NCBI RefSeq assembly: GCF_014635025.1
Contig: NZ_BMCE01000009.1
Span: 1-49,921 of the forward strand
Origin: Fictibacillus barbaricus
GTDB taxonomy: Bacteria; Bacillota; Bacilli; Bacillales; Fictibacillaceae
Reading direction: 5' to 3'
Length of the DNA: 49,921 bases
Each line of letters starts with the position of its first letter. Position 1 is the stretch's first letter. The position numbers and the translations under genes were made by a program. The notes under the pieces were generated by a model, which was not told where the DNA came from, did no database searches, and was given only the letters and a program-made list of their open reading frames with translations. Below are positions 23,542-31,984 of this stretch, in pieces.

Positions 23542-25014
23542 ATGCCTAACAACCTACATTATCAATTAACGACTCAACAAATGATCGGCATCATTAGAAA
23601 TGGGCTTAAAAAGTCGCAAGTACCCAAACATATTACTATTGTCGGCGCAGGGCTGGCAGGGCTGGTTTCTGCTTCTTTACTAAAAGAAGCAGGACACAAA
23701 GTCACAATTCTTGAAGCGAACAACAGAATGGGTGGACGTGCCTATACCATTCGATCTCCCTTTACCAATGGTCTTTATTTTAACGCTGGCCCCATGCGTA
23801 TTCCGGATAATCATTATTTGACCTTAGAGTATATTAAAAAATTTGGGCTATCGGTAAATCCGTTCATTAACCGAACTCCCATGGATATTTTATACCTGAA
23901 CGGAATCAAAACACGTCTTAACATTTTTGAACGTTACCCTGGTATTCTAAACTTCCCTGTTGCTCCGAATGAAAAAGGGAAAAGTGCAGAAGAGCTGCTG
24001 AATTTAGCCATAAATCCTATTCTTGATTTTATAGCCCAAAACCCAACTAATAATTGGTCTCTCGTGGAAAAAGAGTTTAAAAACTACTCGCTCGGTTCTT
24101 TCTTGAACTCTTACCATTATCAATATGGAACGACATTTTCAGATGGAGCAATTGATATGATTGGTGTACTCCTTGACTTAGAAGCATATATGGGGATGTC
24201 TTTTGTTGAAGTTTTACGAGAAGTGCCGTCTTTTAGAGCAAATCGTTTTTATGAGATAACCGGTGGTATGGATCTACTGCCAAAGGCCTTTCTTCCACAA
24301 TTAAAAGAAGTTATTATGCTCAATCAAAAGGTGATGAAAATTGTCCAAAATAACAACAGTGTAACTATCCATTCTACCCATCAGCATTCTTCAAATCACT
24401 TCACTATAAATGGTGATCTCGCCATTATTACCATTCCATTTTCAGTGTTACGATTTGTGAATATTGAACCATACCATTCTTTTTCCTATTATAAACGAAG
24501 AGCGATACGCGAACTGAACTATATAGGCGCAACAAAAATTGGAATCGAGTTTAAAAGCAGATTTTGGGAAAAAAATAATCAGTTTGGGGGTAGAAGCATA
24601 ACTGATTTGCCAATCCGATTCACACATTATCCAAGTCATGGGATTGGTACAGATGGACCTGCAGTGATTTTGGCCAGTTATACATGGGCAGATGAAGCTT
24701 TAACATGGAACGGTCTATCAAATGAGGAACGTATTCACTATGCTTTAATAAATTTAGCAGAAATATATGGAAACCAAGTTTATTCTGAGTTTGTAACAGG
24801 AACTTCCTTTAGTTGGGTCGATAATCCATTTTCTTCAGGAGGGTTTACGGCTTTTGAACCGAGTCAAGAAACCGAACTGTATCCTTATATCCCTATACCT
24901 GCAGGAAGAGTGCACTTTGCCGGTGAACATACTACACTTACCCATGGTTGGATGCAAGGGGCTATTGAATCTGGAATAAGGGTTGCATATGAAGTGAATG
25001 ACTTGCCAAAATAA
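23542..25014 (+). CDS. flavin-dependent amine oxidase (L-amino acid oxidase-like)
   Basis: A 490-residue FAD-dependent oxidase of the monoamine/L-amino acid oxidase family. The dinucleotide fold ITIVGAGLAGLVSASLLKEA (about residue 32) and the following GGRAYT motif (about 64) bind FAD. FNAGPMRIP near 83 has the conserved arginine that in L-amino acid oxidases contacts the substrate carboxylate. The C-terminal FAD motif is VHFAGEHTTLTHGWMQGAIE (about 456). It oxidises amines or amino acids to imines with release of hydrogen peroxide. No signal peptide. AGGGG lies upstream of the ATG. A plus-strand gene in the array. Confidence 0.9.
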   Translation: MPNNLHYQLTTQQMIGIIRNGLKKSQVPKHITIVGAGLAGLVSASLLKEAGHKVTILEANNRMGGRAYTIRSPFTNGLYFNAGPMRIPDNHYLTLEYIKKFGLSVNPFINRTPMDILYLNGIKTRLNIFERYPGILNFPVAPNEKGKSAEELLNLAINPILDFIAQNPTNNWSLVEKEFKNYSLGSFLNSYHYQYGTTFSDGAIDMIGVLLDLEAYMGMSFVEVLREVPSFRANRFYEITGGMDLLPKAFLPQLKEVIMLNQKVMKIVQNNNSVTIHSTHQHSSNHFTINGDLAIITIPFSVLRFVNIEPYHSFSYYKRRAIRELNYIGATKIGIEFKSRFWEKNNQFGGRSITDLPIRFTHYPSHGIGTDGPAVILASYTWADEALTWNGLSNEERIHYALINLAEIYGNQVYSEFVTGTSFSWVDNPFSSGGFTAFEPSQETELYPYIPIPAGRVHFAGEHTTLTHGWMQGAIESGIRVAYEVNDLPK

Positions 25015-25084
25015 AACGGGAATAATAGTAAAATAGGAAACTTTAGCCTTAAATAAGCACTTATTTTTGTCCTGAGTACCATCA

Positions 25085-25142
25085 ATAATTTACGGGTGCA
25101 TTGCTTCATCTTGAAGAAACGCACCCGTTTTGTGGAAAAACT
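25085..25142 (+). repeat. attC-like spacer repeat, copy 22a
   Basis: This copy has a longer stem: ACGGGTGC pairs exactly with GCACCCGT, with CTTCA/TGAAG inside. The right end is TTTTGTGGAAAAACT. Confidence 0.8.
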
Positions 25143-25149
25143 CATTACA

Positions 25150-25196
25150 GGAATGCTCTTTTCTTGGAGAAATGTACCCGATATTGTGTTGAAGAT
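25150..25196 (+). repeat. attC-like spacer repeat, copy 22b
   Basis: GGAATGCTCTTTTCTTGGAG, AAATGTACCCGATATTG, then TGTTGAAG. It follows copy 22a after only about 8 bases, with no gene between, and lies 18 bases after the stop of the gene at 25215. Confidence 0.75.
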
Positions 25197-25214
25197 TAAG
25201 TTGGAAATGAAACA

Positions 25215-25661
25215 CTATTTTTGATTTATTAATTTTCCGCCTTTTGACTGGTAAAGTTCCAATGATTTTCCTTGTTCAGTTCGTGGGTAATATTCCACTT
25301 CACAGTAGTAGTTACCTTCTTCTATACCCTGATAATCTTGAGGAAACATAACGCTATTCTTTCCAAAATTAACCTCCGTATGCCCTCCTCTTGTGATATC
25401 GAATATGATGATCTCACAATCCCCTTTGTATTGTTTCGTCTTATTAGCTAAAACGTTAGGCAAGTCTAACAAAGAATAGACAAACAAGAATCCTGAAAGG
25501 AGAAATAAAAAGGCGACTCCAAGAATATCCTTTATCGGTATCTTATACGTAACTCCATTCTTCTTTTTCAATTTATATAAATGCCAAATATAAGCGGACA
25601 TCCCCACCAGCATTACAAATGACAATGACAGTAAATAGAAATACTGTGACAATTGCTTCAA
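25215..25661 (-). CDS. membrane-anchored hypothetical protein, 148 aa
   Basis: Two transmembrane helices, LLSLSFVMLVGMSAYIWHLY and ILGVAFLFLLSGFLFVYSLL, are followed by an extracytoplasmic domain of about 80 residues containing GDCEIIIFDITRGGHTEVNF and YYCEVEYYPRTEQGKSLELY. The two cysteines (CEI and CEV) could pair. The start is TTG close to AAAGGA; a second TTG three codons later has better spacing. Family unknown. Confidence 0.7.
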   Translation of the reverse strand: MKQLSQYFYLLSLSFVMLVGMSAYIWHLYKLKKKNGVTYKIPIKDILGVAFLFLLSGFLFVYSLLDLPNVLANKTKQYKGDCEIIIFDITRGGHTEVNFGKNSVMFPQDYQGIEEGNYYCEVEYYPRTEQGKSLELYQSKGGKLINQK

Positions 25662-25770
25662 TTCCTTTTTTAGAGTTTCTTTTTAATACGTTTCCCAACC
25701 CAATGGTGTTTCACATCATTGTTGTAATTGGATCTATCAATAAGGATTATATCTTATAAGCTATCCTTAA

Positions 25771-25829
25771 AGTTTAAAAAGAAATGCACTTCTCCTTCTT
25801 GAAGAAATGCACCCGATTGTGGAATAACT
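25771..25829 (+). repeat. attC-like spacer repeat, copy 23
   Basis: GTTTAAAAAGAAATGCACTT, CTCCTTCTTGAAGAAATGC, then ACCCGATTGTGGAATAACT. Confidence 0.92.
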
Positions 25830-25935
25830 TATTATAAGAACTGCAGCTTAATTTAATAGAAGTACACTTTAAAAGCTATGCTCTTTGTATATTTTAATTG
25901 GTAAAATACAGCTTTATTTTATCTCATACTACTTT

Positions 25936-26770
25936 TTATCCGACAACTACTTTTTGCCGATTAAAAGCAAAAATAATCGTTAACAATCCCAAAATAGCAC
26001 AAATCTTAAACATAAATGAGTATGAGGTAAAATCAGCAATCGGTCCCATAATGACACCACCTAGCGAAACACCTAAATCGGCCATAGCAATAAATAAACC
26101 AAGTAAAACATTCCGATTTATCTTAGGCAATACAAAGGTTAAATACGTTGTTAACGTCGGATAAATGATTGCCTGTGCAATCCCCATTAAAATAGCACCA
26201 ACATAGAAAAAGAGAGCTCCACCTGTTGTAGAAAAGCTTACACATTGTGCGGCTGTTGCTAAAAGAAACATAGTTAACATTATAAATGGTGAATGCCATT
26301 TGCCATTAGAAGGAATTTTTTTTCTTAAAGCGAAACGTGCAAAGACGACGGTACCTGCTTGAAGCATGAGATAAATTCCAGCATTTCCACTTTCTAATTG
26401 CATAGCATACAGTGGTATAAAGGTTGTAATCGCTCCAAAAACAATAGAAGCAACTAACATTATTACGCTGCATCTAAATAAATCTGGATTTGTTACTAGC
26501 TGACTAAAAGATTTACTCATACCTACTCTCTGTTCAGTATTATTTGTATCAGACTTAGACTTTTCTCTTTCCATTTTGGCGCTATAGCCAACCAATCCAG
26601 TAAAGAGAGCAATTGCTACCATCACTACTGTAAAGTAATCCATTCCTCCTTGCCAAATGCCTAATGCTAGTAAAGGGCCAATAATACCTGGTATATACGA
26701 AAATAAAGAATAAAGTGAAATGCCCTGAGAACGATCCTTCTCTGGCAATGCATCAATAATCCCGATCTGT
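25936..26770 (-). pseudogene. MFS transporter lacking its N-terminal third
   Basis: The open frame starts around IGIIDALPEKDRSQG (near 26770) and gives about eight hydrophobic segments, with SQGISLYSLFSYIPGIIGPL and MGIAQAIIYPTLTTYLTFVL. This looks like the C-terminal two thirds of a CntE-like major facilitator. The first four helices and the start are absent. Upstream, the sequence runs within 20 bases into the stop of the hydrolase gene, with no repeat between the two, the one place in this stretch where a spacer repeat is missing. A deletion probably removed the repeat and the 5' end together. Confidence 0.8.
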
Positions 26771-26786
26771 CAATGTAGGATTCAAA

Positions 26787-27671
26787 TTATGTGTCAAAAA
26801 ATTGCAAGAGAGCTTTTGAAAGTTGATCCGGGGCTTCTTCGGCCATATGATGACCGCTTTCAATCCCATACCCTCGCACGTTTGGAGCCCAATTTTTCCA
26901 TATGCTAAGAACATCTCCATACAGACTTTCTAAATCATCATAAATTGACCATAAACATAAAACCGGACATTGAATTTTCCTACCTTGTCGCCAGTCTTCA
27001 TCATCATGGGCGCGATCAATTCCCAATCCTGCACGGTAGTCCTCTACCATACCATGAACTGTTTCCGGATTGTGGATAGCCGAATAATAATCTTTGTAAT
27101 TCATGGCACCCATTTTCTCCCGAGTGCCTTCGTACCATGAATCTGGATCGGCAAGAATTGCTCTTTCTGGTTTATCAGCTTGACCAAAAAAGAACCAATG
27201 CCACCAAGCTTTAGCAAAATTTTCATCACATCGTTTCAGCGCCTCTAAAATTGGGACACCGTCTAAAACTGCCAAATGAGTAATAACATCAGGATGATCC
27301 ATAGCAGTACGAAATGCTGTATAAGCTCCTCGGTCATGCCCAGCTATGGCAAATTTTGAAAAACCAAGACTTTTCATAAGTTGAATGCAATCCTTTGCTT
27401 TTTCTCGCTTTGACGAATTTTTATGGTCTGGTGTGTCTTTCGGAATAGATGATTGTCCAAATCCCCTCAGATCAGGACAAATGACTGTATACTTTTCTGC
27501 AAGTCGTGGGGCTACCTTATACCAAGTAGTATGAGTACGTGGATGACCATGAAGTAAAACTATCGGAGAGCCAGTCCCTCCATAGCGAAAACGTATTGTC
27601 GCCTCATCAAGCTTAACTTTTTCAAGCTTGAAGCCTTCAAATCCTTCATTTGTTGCAAATGACTCGTCCAT
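26787..27671 (-). CDS. alpha/beta hydrolase, haloacetate dehalogenase-like
   Basis: A 294-residue alpha/beta hydrolase resembling fluoroacetate dehalogenase/epoxide hydrolase enzymes. The oxyanion motif is HGHPRTHTTW (near residue 42), the nucleophile is aspartate in AGHDRGAYTAFR (near 110), an arginine-containing MVEDYRAG lies near 209, and the catalytic histidine is in ESGHHMAEEAPDQ (near 272). The aspartate nucleophile excludes an ordinary serine esterase. The DRGA and EDYRAG motifs match haloacetate dehalogenases, but the halide-binding triad cannot be verified by eye. Start ATG; AAAGGA lies about 8 bases upstream. Confidence 0.85.
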   Translation of the reverse strand: MDESFATNEGFEGFKLEKVKLDEATIRFRYGGTGSPIVLLHGHPRTHTTWYKVAPRLAEKYTVICPDLRGFGQSSIPKDTPDHKNSSKREKAKDCIQLMKSLGFSKFAIAGHDRGAYTAFRTAMDHPDVITHLAVLDGVPILEALKRCDENFAKAWWHWFFFGQADKPERAILADPDSWYEGTREKMGAMNYKDYYSAIHNPETVHGMVEDYRAGLGIDRAHDDEDWRQGRKIQCPVLCLWSIYDDLESLYGDVLSIWKNWAPNVRGYGIESGHHMAEEAPDQLSKALLQFFDT

Positions 27672-27751
27672 TTTTTAGAATCCTTTCTTTAAAAAAGTTA
27701 TTTTATAAATTTAATATCTTATACCCTTTTGATGTCATCGTAACCCTTCTC

Positions 27752-27783
27752 TTATTCAACAATCTGGCCCGTTTGTAGAATAA
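27752..27783 (+). repeat. minimal attC-like repeat, copy 24
   Basis: TTATTCAACAATCTGGCCCG, then TTTGTAGAATAA. The left box ATTCAAC fits RYYYAAC exactly and the ends are inverted (TTATTC/GAATAA). No hairpin core. It is the last copy before the repeat-free block. Confidence 0.7.
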
Positions 27784-27859
27784 AAAGGAGAAGAATTTTC
27801 ATCAAAATAAGGCTGGTTTTAAGTATATAAATTCAAATATTACACATAATGAAAAAAAA

Positions 27860-27880
27860 CCTGGAATATATATTCCAAGG
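27860..27880. terminator. hairpin
   Basis: TGGAATATATATTCCA palindrome within CC...GG, preceded by an A run. Possible minus-strand terminator. Confidence 0.45.
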
Positions 27881-27947
27881 TAGTAAAGCACTTTATTATT
27901 CAGTAAAGAACTTTCTTATCAAAACACACTAGCATTCCTTTATACAC

Positions 27948-27983
27948 AAAAAACCCTAACTAATATTAGTTAGGGGATTTTTT
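27948..27983. terminator. bidirectional terminator after the GH92 gene
   Basis: 22-base perfect palindrome CCCTAACTAATATTAGTTAG plus GG, with six A on the left and six T on the right. It lies about 70 bases past the GH92 stop. Confidence 0.8.
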
Positions 27984-28051
27984 ACTTCATTCAATAAACA
28001 AATCTCATTATTTGTTCCTTTATAAGCAATTTGTTATTCCTATGAGGCTCT

Positions 28052-31000
28052 TTACAGTTTCTGTTTCACAAGGACGCTAATCTCCGCAGCCGATGCCCAG
28101 CCGTTAACACCCGCCGTTGCTTCGAGCTTGACATATGATGCATCCGTCGGATCAAAAGTTGCTACTTTCTCCGCATTGTTGTCTGCCCAAGTTCCGCTTG
28201 CAACTTTAGTAAAGGTCACTCCATCTGTACTTACATAAACGTTATATCCTGTAATATTTCCGTTGCTGCCTGATGACCTTGGTAAATACGCAACCTTATC
28301 GATTGGGTAAGTTCCTCTAAGATTTAAGTTGATCGATTGGGGGAGAACATCAGATTTATCCCACTTTGTATGCCAAATCGTTTGTGAATTTCCGTCAATC
28401 GCCATGGATGCTGAATTATTTTCACCAATCGTTTCCTGACTTGTCGCCGTTGCCGTCATTTGAGACTGTGGGATCTTATTAACCGTTACTTTAATGCTTG
28501 TTGTCAAAGGGACGTTATTGAGATTTTCCACTCCATTTGGCAAAGTTACAGTTCCATTTACAGTAAAGGTCTGTACAGCCTTTACCGTAGGATCATAGTC
28601 TGAAGCATCTACATTCCATGTCACCTTGGCCACCCCATTTAAGCTGCCTGAATCGGTAACCAAGTCTACTGTCGTTGGCAATCCAAGGGCGTCCGCTGTC
28701 TTCGCCGTTCCGATTGCCACCCCTGTTTTGTCAGCAGGTGCAGTGATGCTGTTTAATTTTACAACGACCTCTTTTGTGAAATCCGTAGCAGGAGGAGTTT
28801 TACTTGGATCAGCTCCCCATTCTTTGTTCGGGGTTGAGCCCATTTGGAATTCTAGTTTTCCACCTTTCATAATATCCTCGTAGCTGATCCATGCCTGATC
28901 AAAGCTTTTTCCGTTCAGCTTCGCCTTTTGAATATAGCGATTTTTACTAGATACATCGTTTGCCTTAATCGTAAATGACTTCCCTTTTTCAAGATGCAAT
29001 GTCATTTCAGAGAAGATAGGCGAACCGATCATATAGTAAGGGTCTCCTGGATTTCCAGGGAACAATCCCATTGCGCTATACACAAACCAGGAAGACATTG
29101 CCCCGGCATCATCATCCATGGAAGGCAAATACCCCTCCGGATCAGCACGGTATACACGTGATTTTATCGGCAAAGCATACAATCCGTGGTTATGGTACTT
29201 TTGTGTAACTACTTCCGTCGTGTATTCTCTAACATATTTCTGGGTCAAATAAGGCTTGCCCAAATAATTAAACATATACGGTGCTTGAATATCCGGTTCG
29301 TTGATTGCCATATATTCATCAATTTCAAAGAAATACTCTAGATCATCAGCTAACTTTTCAGAGCTCCCCCTTAGTTTGGCCAGACCTTGGACATCATGCG
29401 GAACGAACCATCGGTAATGCCACAGATTTCCTTGATAAGCAAATTCATTGATCCTTGAAACACTTGCAGCAGTTTCTGCATTCGGAGTAAAAAATCCTCG
29501 TTCATTTTGTTGGTCATCCCTCTGTATTGGGTTCCAAAGATCTTGATAGGACAACGCAATTTCCCGGTATTTTAAATATGTTGCCTTGTCTCCAAGAAGA
29601 GAAGCTAGCTTCATCGGATAATAAGCACTGTATGCTTTCTCTAGTGCTCCGGATACTTTATTAGGAGCATAATGATCTGTATCGACAGCCATCCCACGAA
29701 GAGCCGTATACACGTCAAAATCATCAAATCCTTTTGTATAAGCATCAAGGATTACCGCACCGTTAAATTCATTCCGTACAGTCGGACTTGGCCAGTACCC
29801 TTGCCCCCACTGGACATATGAACCCCTAGTCTTATATACATCCACCATAGATTTCACAATATTATCAAACTCCTGAGGAGCGAGTATTGAATACAAGGAG
29901 TATTTCCTAAAATCATCCCATGTCGTCCAGCCTGAGTAATATTCAAAGTCCTTGCCCATCTCAGAGGTGTTGCGAATCGTATTCTCATCCCTTGCCGCTC
30001 GGAACTCGCCTTTGGAGCTTGTTACATTATTTGGATGAAGGAAGGAGTGATACAACTGCGTATAGAAAATCGTTTTGTTTTCCTCATCGTTGTCGGTGAT
30101 TTTCACCTTGTTTAGAAGCTTACTCCAAATTTTTCTTGTTTTGCTCCGTTGCTGGTCAAAATTCCAATTCGGAATATCATGATCTCTTTCATATTTTGCC
30201 TCTTCCACACTAATTGGAGAAAGACCAACTTTTGCTTTTATCTCCTGATTTTTGTTTGTATCAAATTTTGCAAATACCCCAATCTTTGTGCCGCTGCGAC
30301 TCTCATCGTCTCCGACAGCATCGCCTGACCAAGACTTATAGGAGTCGAAATCTTGATCAAACTGAATGGAATAATACATTTTATAATAGCCATGACCACA
30401 TACATTTTTTCCCTTAATATAGCCTGATATTTCATTGTTATTTTCAACCTTAAGACTAGCATCTAGCATTCCTGCATATGAGTTTGCTAGATCAATTAAC
30501 ACATACCCATCTTGTGATTTAGGAAACATATATTTATGGAATCCTACACGCTTTGAAGCAGTCAGTTCCACTTCAATGTCAGATTCAAGTTTCACTTTAT
30601 AATAGCCAGGTGATGCTTCCTCACTGTTTTTGTCGTACTTCTCTTTATATTTTTTGCTGTCATTCGTAAACGAACCGATCCCAGGCTTCATCAAGATATT
30701 TCCACCTGCACCGCTGCAGCCGACACCGCTGAATCGAAGGTGTGAAAACCCTTTCAGATATTTATCTTGATAATAATATCCACTAAATGCCCCACCATCG
30801 GAATCCGGTCCCAATGATACTAGACCGAACGGCGTTGTTGGACCAGGATTCGTCTGGCCATTATCGCCCAATGTGTTGATAAATGGATCGACATAATCTA
30901 CAGGTTTTTTGTTAATCTCCGGATAAGCAGGCGTTTGTTCTACATCTGTGCCATACAATTCTAACTCGTAAATCCTAGCGTTTGAGTCTTGAGTGGAAGG

Positions 31001-31483
31001 TTTATCTAAATAAAGCCTAATATAACGAGCTTTAAACGTAGGGACGTATCTGTCAACGATTGTCTGGTAGTTATCCTTTACAACATCGATATCTTCCCAG
31101 GTCTTTCCGTCTTCACTCATCTGCAAACGAAATGAATTGGTATTCCAGTAAGGACAATTTTTTGATTCACCAATACAAGCATTTTGTACAACCCATTGGT
31201 TAATGTTGTATTCTTTGCCCAAATCCAACTCTAGCCATTTCTGAGCAGTACCGGAATTGTCACACCACTTCGTATCGGTTCTGCCATCAACGGCAAAACT
31301 AGGCTTTTCATTTTCATTACATTGACCGCTGGCTGTCGCCTTCGCATTCAAAGCCACATTCGTGGTCTTTGATTCCAGCGGATGGGATTCGGATACCGCC
31401 ATAACAGAGTCCGACGATAATGGTTCCATCATAGTCAATAGAATTAATACGATCATAAACATGGATAAAAGCTTTTTTCCCAT
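28052..31483 (-). CDS. secreted GH92 alpha-mannosidase with carbohydrate-binding domains
   Basis: A 1143-residue exported glycosidase. Order: signal peptide (to about 30); F5/8-type C (CBM32-like) domain, about 40-180 (FAVDGRTDTKWCDNSGTAQK); GH92 catalytic module, about 195-890, beginning VDPFINTLGDNGQTNPGPTT and containing GFSHLRFSGVGCSGAGG, GWTTWDDFRKYSLYS and DDDAGAMSSWFVYSAMGLFP; an Ig-like domain, about 900-995 (TAKTADALGLPTTVDLVTD); and a second F5/8-type C domain at the end. GH92 enzymes are calcium-dependent exo-acting alpha-mannosidases. I choose ATG 31483, nine bases after GGGAGG; an earlier ATG lies before that site. The likely role is to trim mannose from external N-glycans or mannans. 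Confidence 0.92.
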   Translation of the reverse strand: MGKKLLSMFMIVLILLTMMEPLSSDSVMAVSESHPLESKTTNVALNAKATASGQCNENEKPSFAVDGRTDTKWCDNSGTAQKWLELDLGKEYNINQWVVQNACIGESKNCPYWNTNSFRLQMSEDGKTWEDIDVVKDNYQTIVDRYVPTFKARYIRLYLDKPSTQDSNARIYELELYGTDVEQTPAYPEINKKPVDYVDPFINTLGDNGQTNPGPTTPFGLVSLGPDSDGGAFSGYYYQDKYLKGFSHLRFSGVGCSGAGGNILMKPGIGSFTNDSKKYKEKYDKNSEEASPGYYKVKLESDIEVELTASKRVGFHKYMFPKSQDGYVLIDLANSYAGMLDASLKVENNNEISGYIKGKNVCGHGYYKMYYSIQFDQDFDSYKSWSGDAVGDDESRSGTKIGVFAKFDTNKNQEIKAKVGLSPISVEEAKYERDHDIPNWNFDQQRSKTRKIWSKLLNKVKITDNDEENKTIFYTQLYHSFLHPNNVTSSKGEFRAARDENTIRNTSEMGKDFEYYSGWTTWDDFRKYSLYSILAPQEFDNIVKSMVDVYKTRGSYVQWGQGYWPSPTVRNEFNGAVILDAYTKGFDDFDVYTALRGMAVDTDHYAPNKVSGALEKAYSAYYPMKLASLLGDKATYLKYREIALSYQDLWNPIQRDDQQNERGFFTPNAETAASVSRINEFAYQGNLWHYRWFVPHDVQGLAKLRGSSEKLADDLEYFFEIDEYMAINEPDIQAPYMFNYLGKPYLTQKYVREYTTEVVTQKYHNHGLYALPIKSRVYRADPEGYLPSMDDDAGAMSSWFVYSAMGLFPGNPGDPYYMIGSPIFSEMTLHLEKGKSFTIKANDVSSKNRYIQKAKLNGKSFDQAWISYEDIMKGGKLEFQMGSTPNKEWGADPSKTPPATDFTKEVVVKLNSITAPADKTGVAIGTAKTADALGLPTTVDLVTDSGSLNGVAKVTWNVDASDYDPTVKAVQTFTVNGTVTLPNGVENLNNVPLTTSIKVTVNKIPQSQMTATATSQETIGENNSASMAIDGNSQTIWHTKWDKSDVLPQSINLNLRGTYPIDKVAYLPRSSGSNGNITGYNVYVSTDGVTFTKVASGTWADNNAEKVATFDPTDASYVKLEATAGVNGWASAAEISVLVKQKL

Positions 31484-31539
31484 TTTAATCTGTCCTCCCA
31501 ATTTCATTAATTATGAATCTTTTATTCACCTATAGTTCA

Positions 31540-31920
31540 ATCTTTTACTTAAGCAGCTATATGTATTAAATCCATCGTCAACCGTAGGATTGGTTGGTGC
31601 CATAGGTTTAATAGACTCTGTGTTTACGAAGCTAGGAGTTGAATTGTCGCGCTCATCAACCGCTTTGACTACAAAATCATTGGCTTGACCTGCTTTGACA
31701 TCCTTCACAGTATATTGAAGTTGTTCTTCTCTGCTGAAGAAAGTGCAATATCTCCATTACCATTTTTGTTTGCCACTAATTCTTCAACCGCATTAGGTTT
31801 GCTATCATTTCTGGATAATAGTGTAAGTGTTAAACGCTGCATCTTCTCCGGATCTGTATGTATCAATCGTTAAGCTGTTTTCCGTCATCCGGATCCCCGA
31901 TAAATCGGCTATACGTGGCT
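31540..31920 (-). pseudogene. decayed fragment of a secreted Fn3-type protein
   Basis: Minus-strand pieces in changing frames read LTIDTYRSGEDAAFNTYTI, NAVEELVANKNGNGDIALSS, then YTVKDVKAGQANDFVVKAVD, which ends like a fibronectin-type or Ig-like domain. Stops and shifts break it. It lies between GH92 and the PhoX-like gene and is probably the last remains of another large exported hydrolase. Confidence 0.5.
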
Positions 31921-31984
31921 GCTCATACTTCGCTGCGACGTATAGCCGGCTTATACCTTTTATGGATGAATCCTGTAAAACAGT

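Noticed and set aside
193-27783. Regular repeats considered as a CRISPR array
   Set aside because: The copies are 0.1-5 kb apart with genes between them, vary in sequence, and have no uniform spacers or cas genes.
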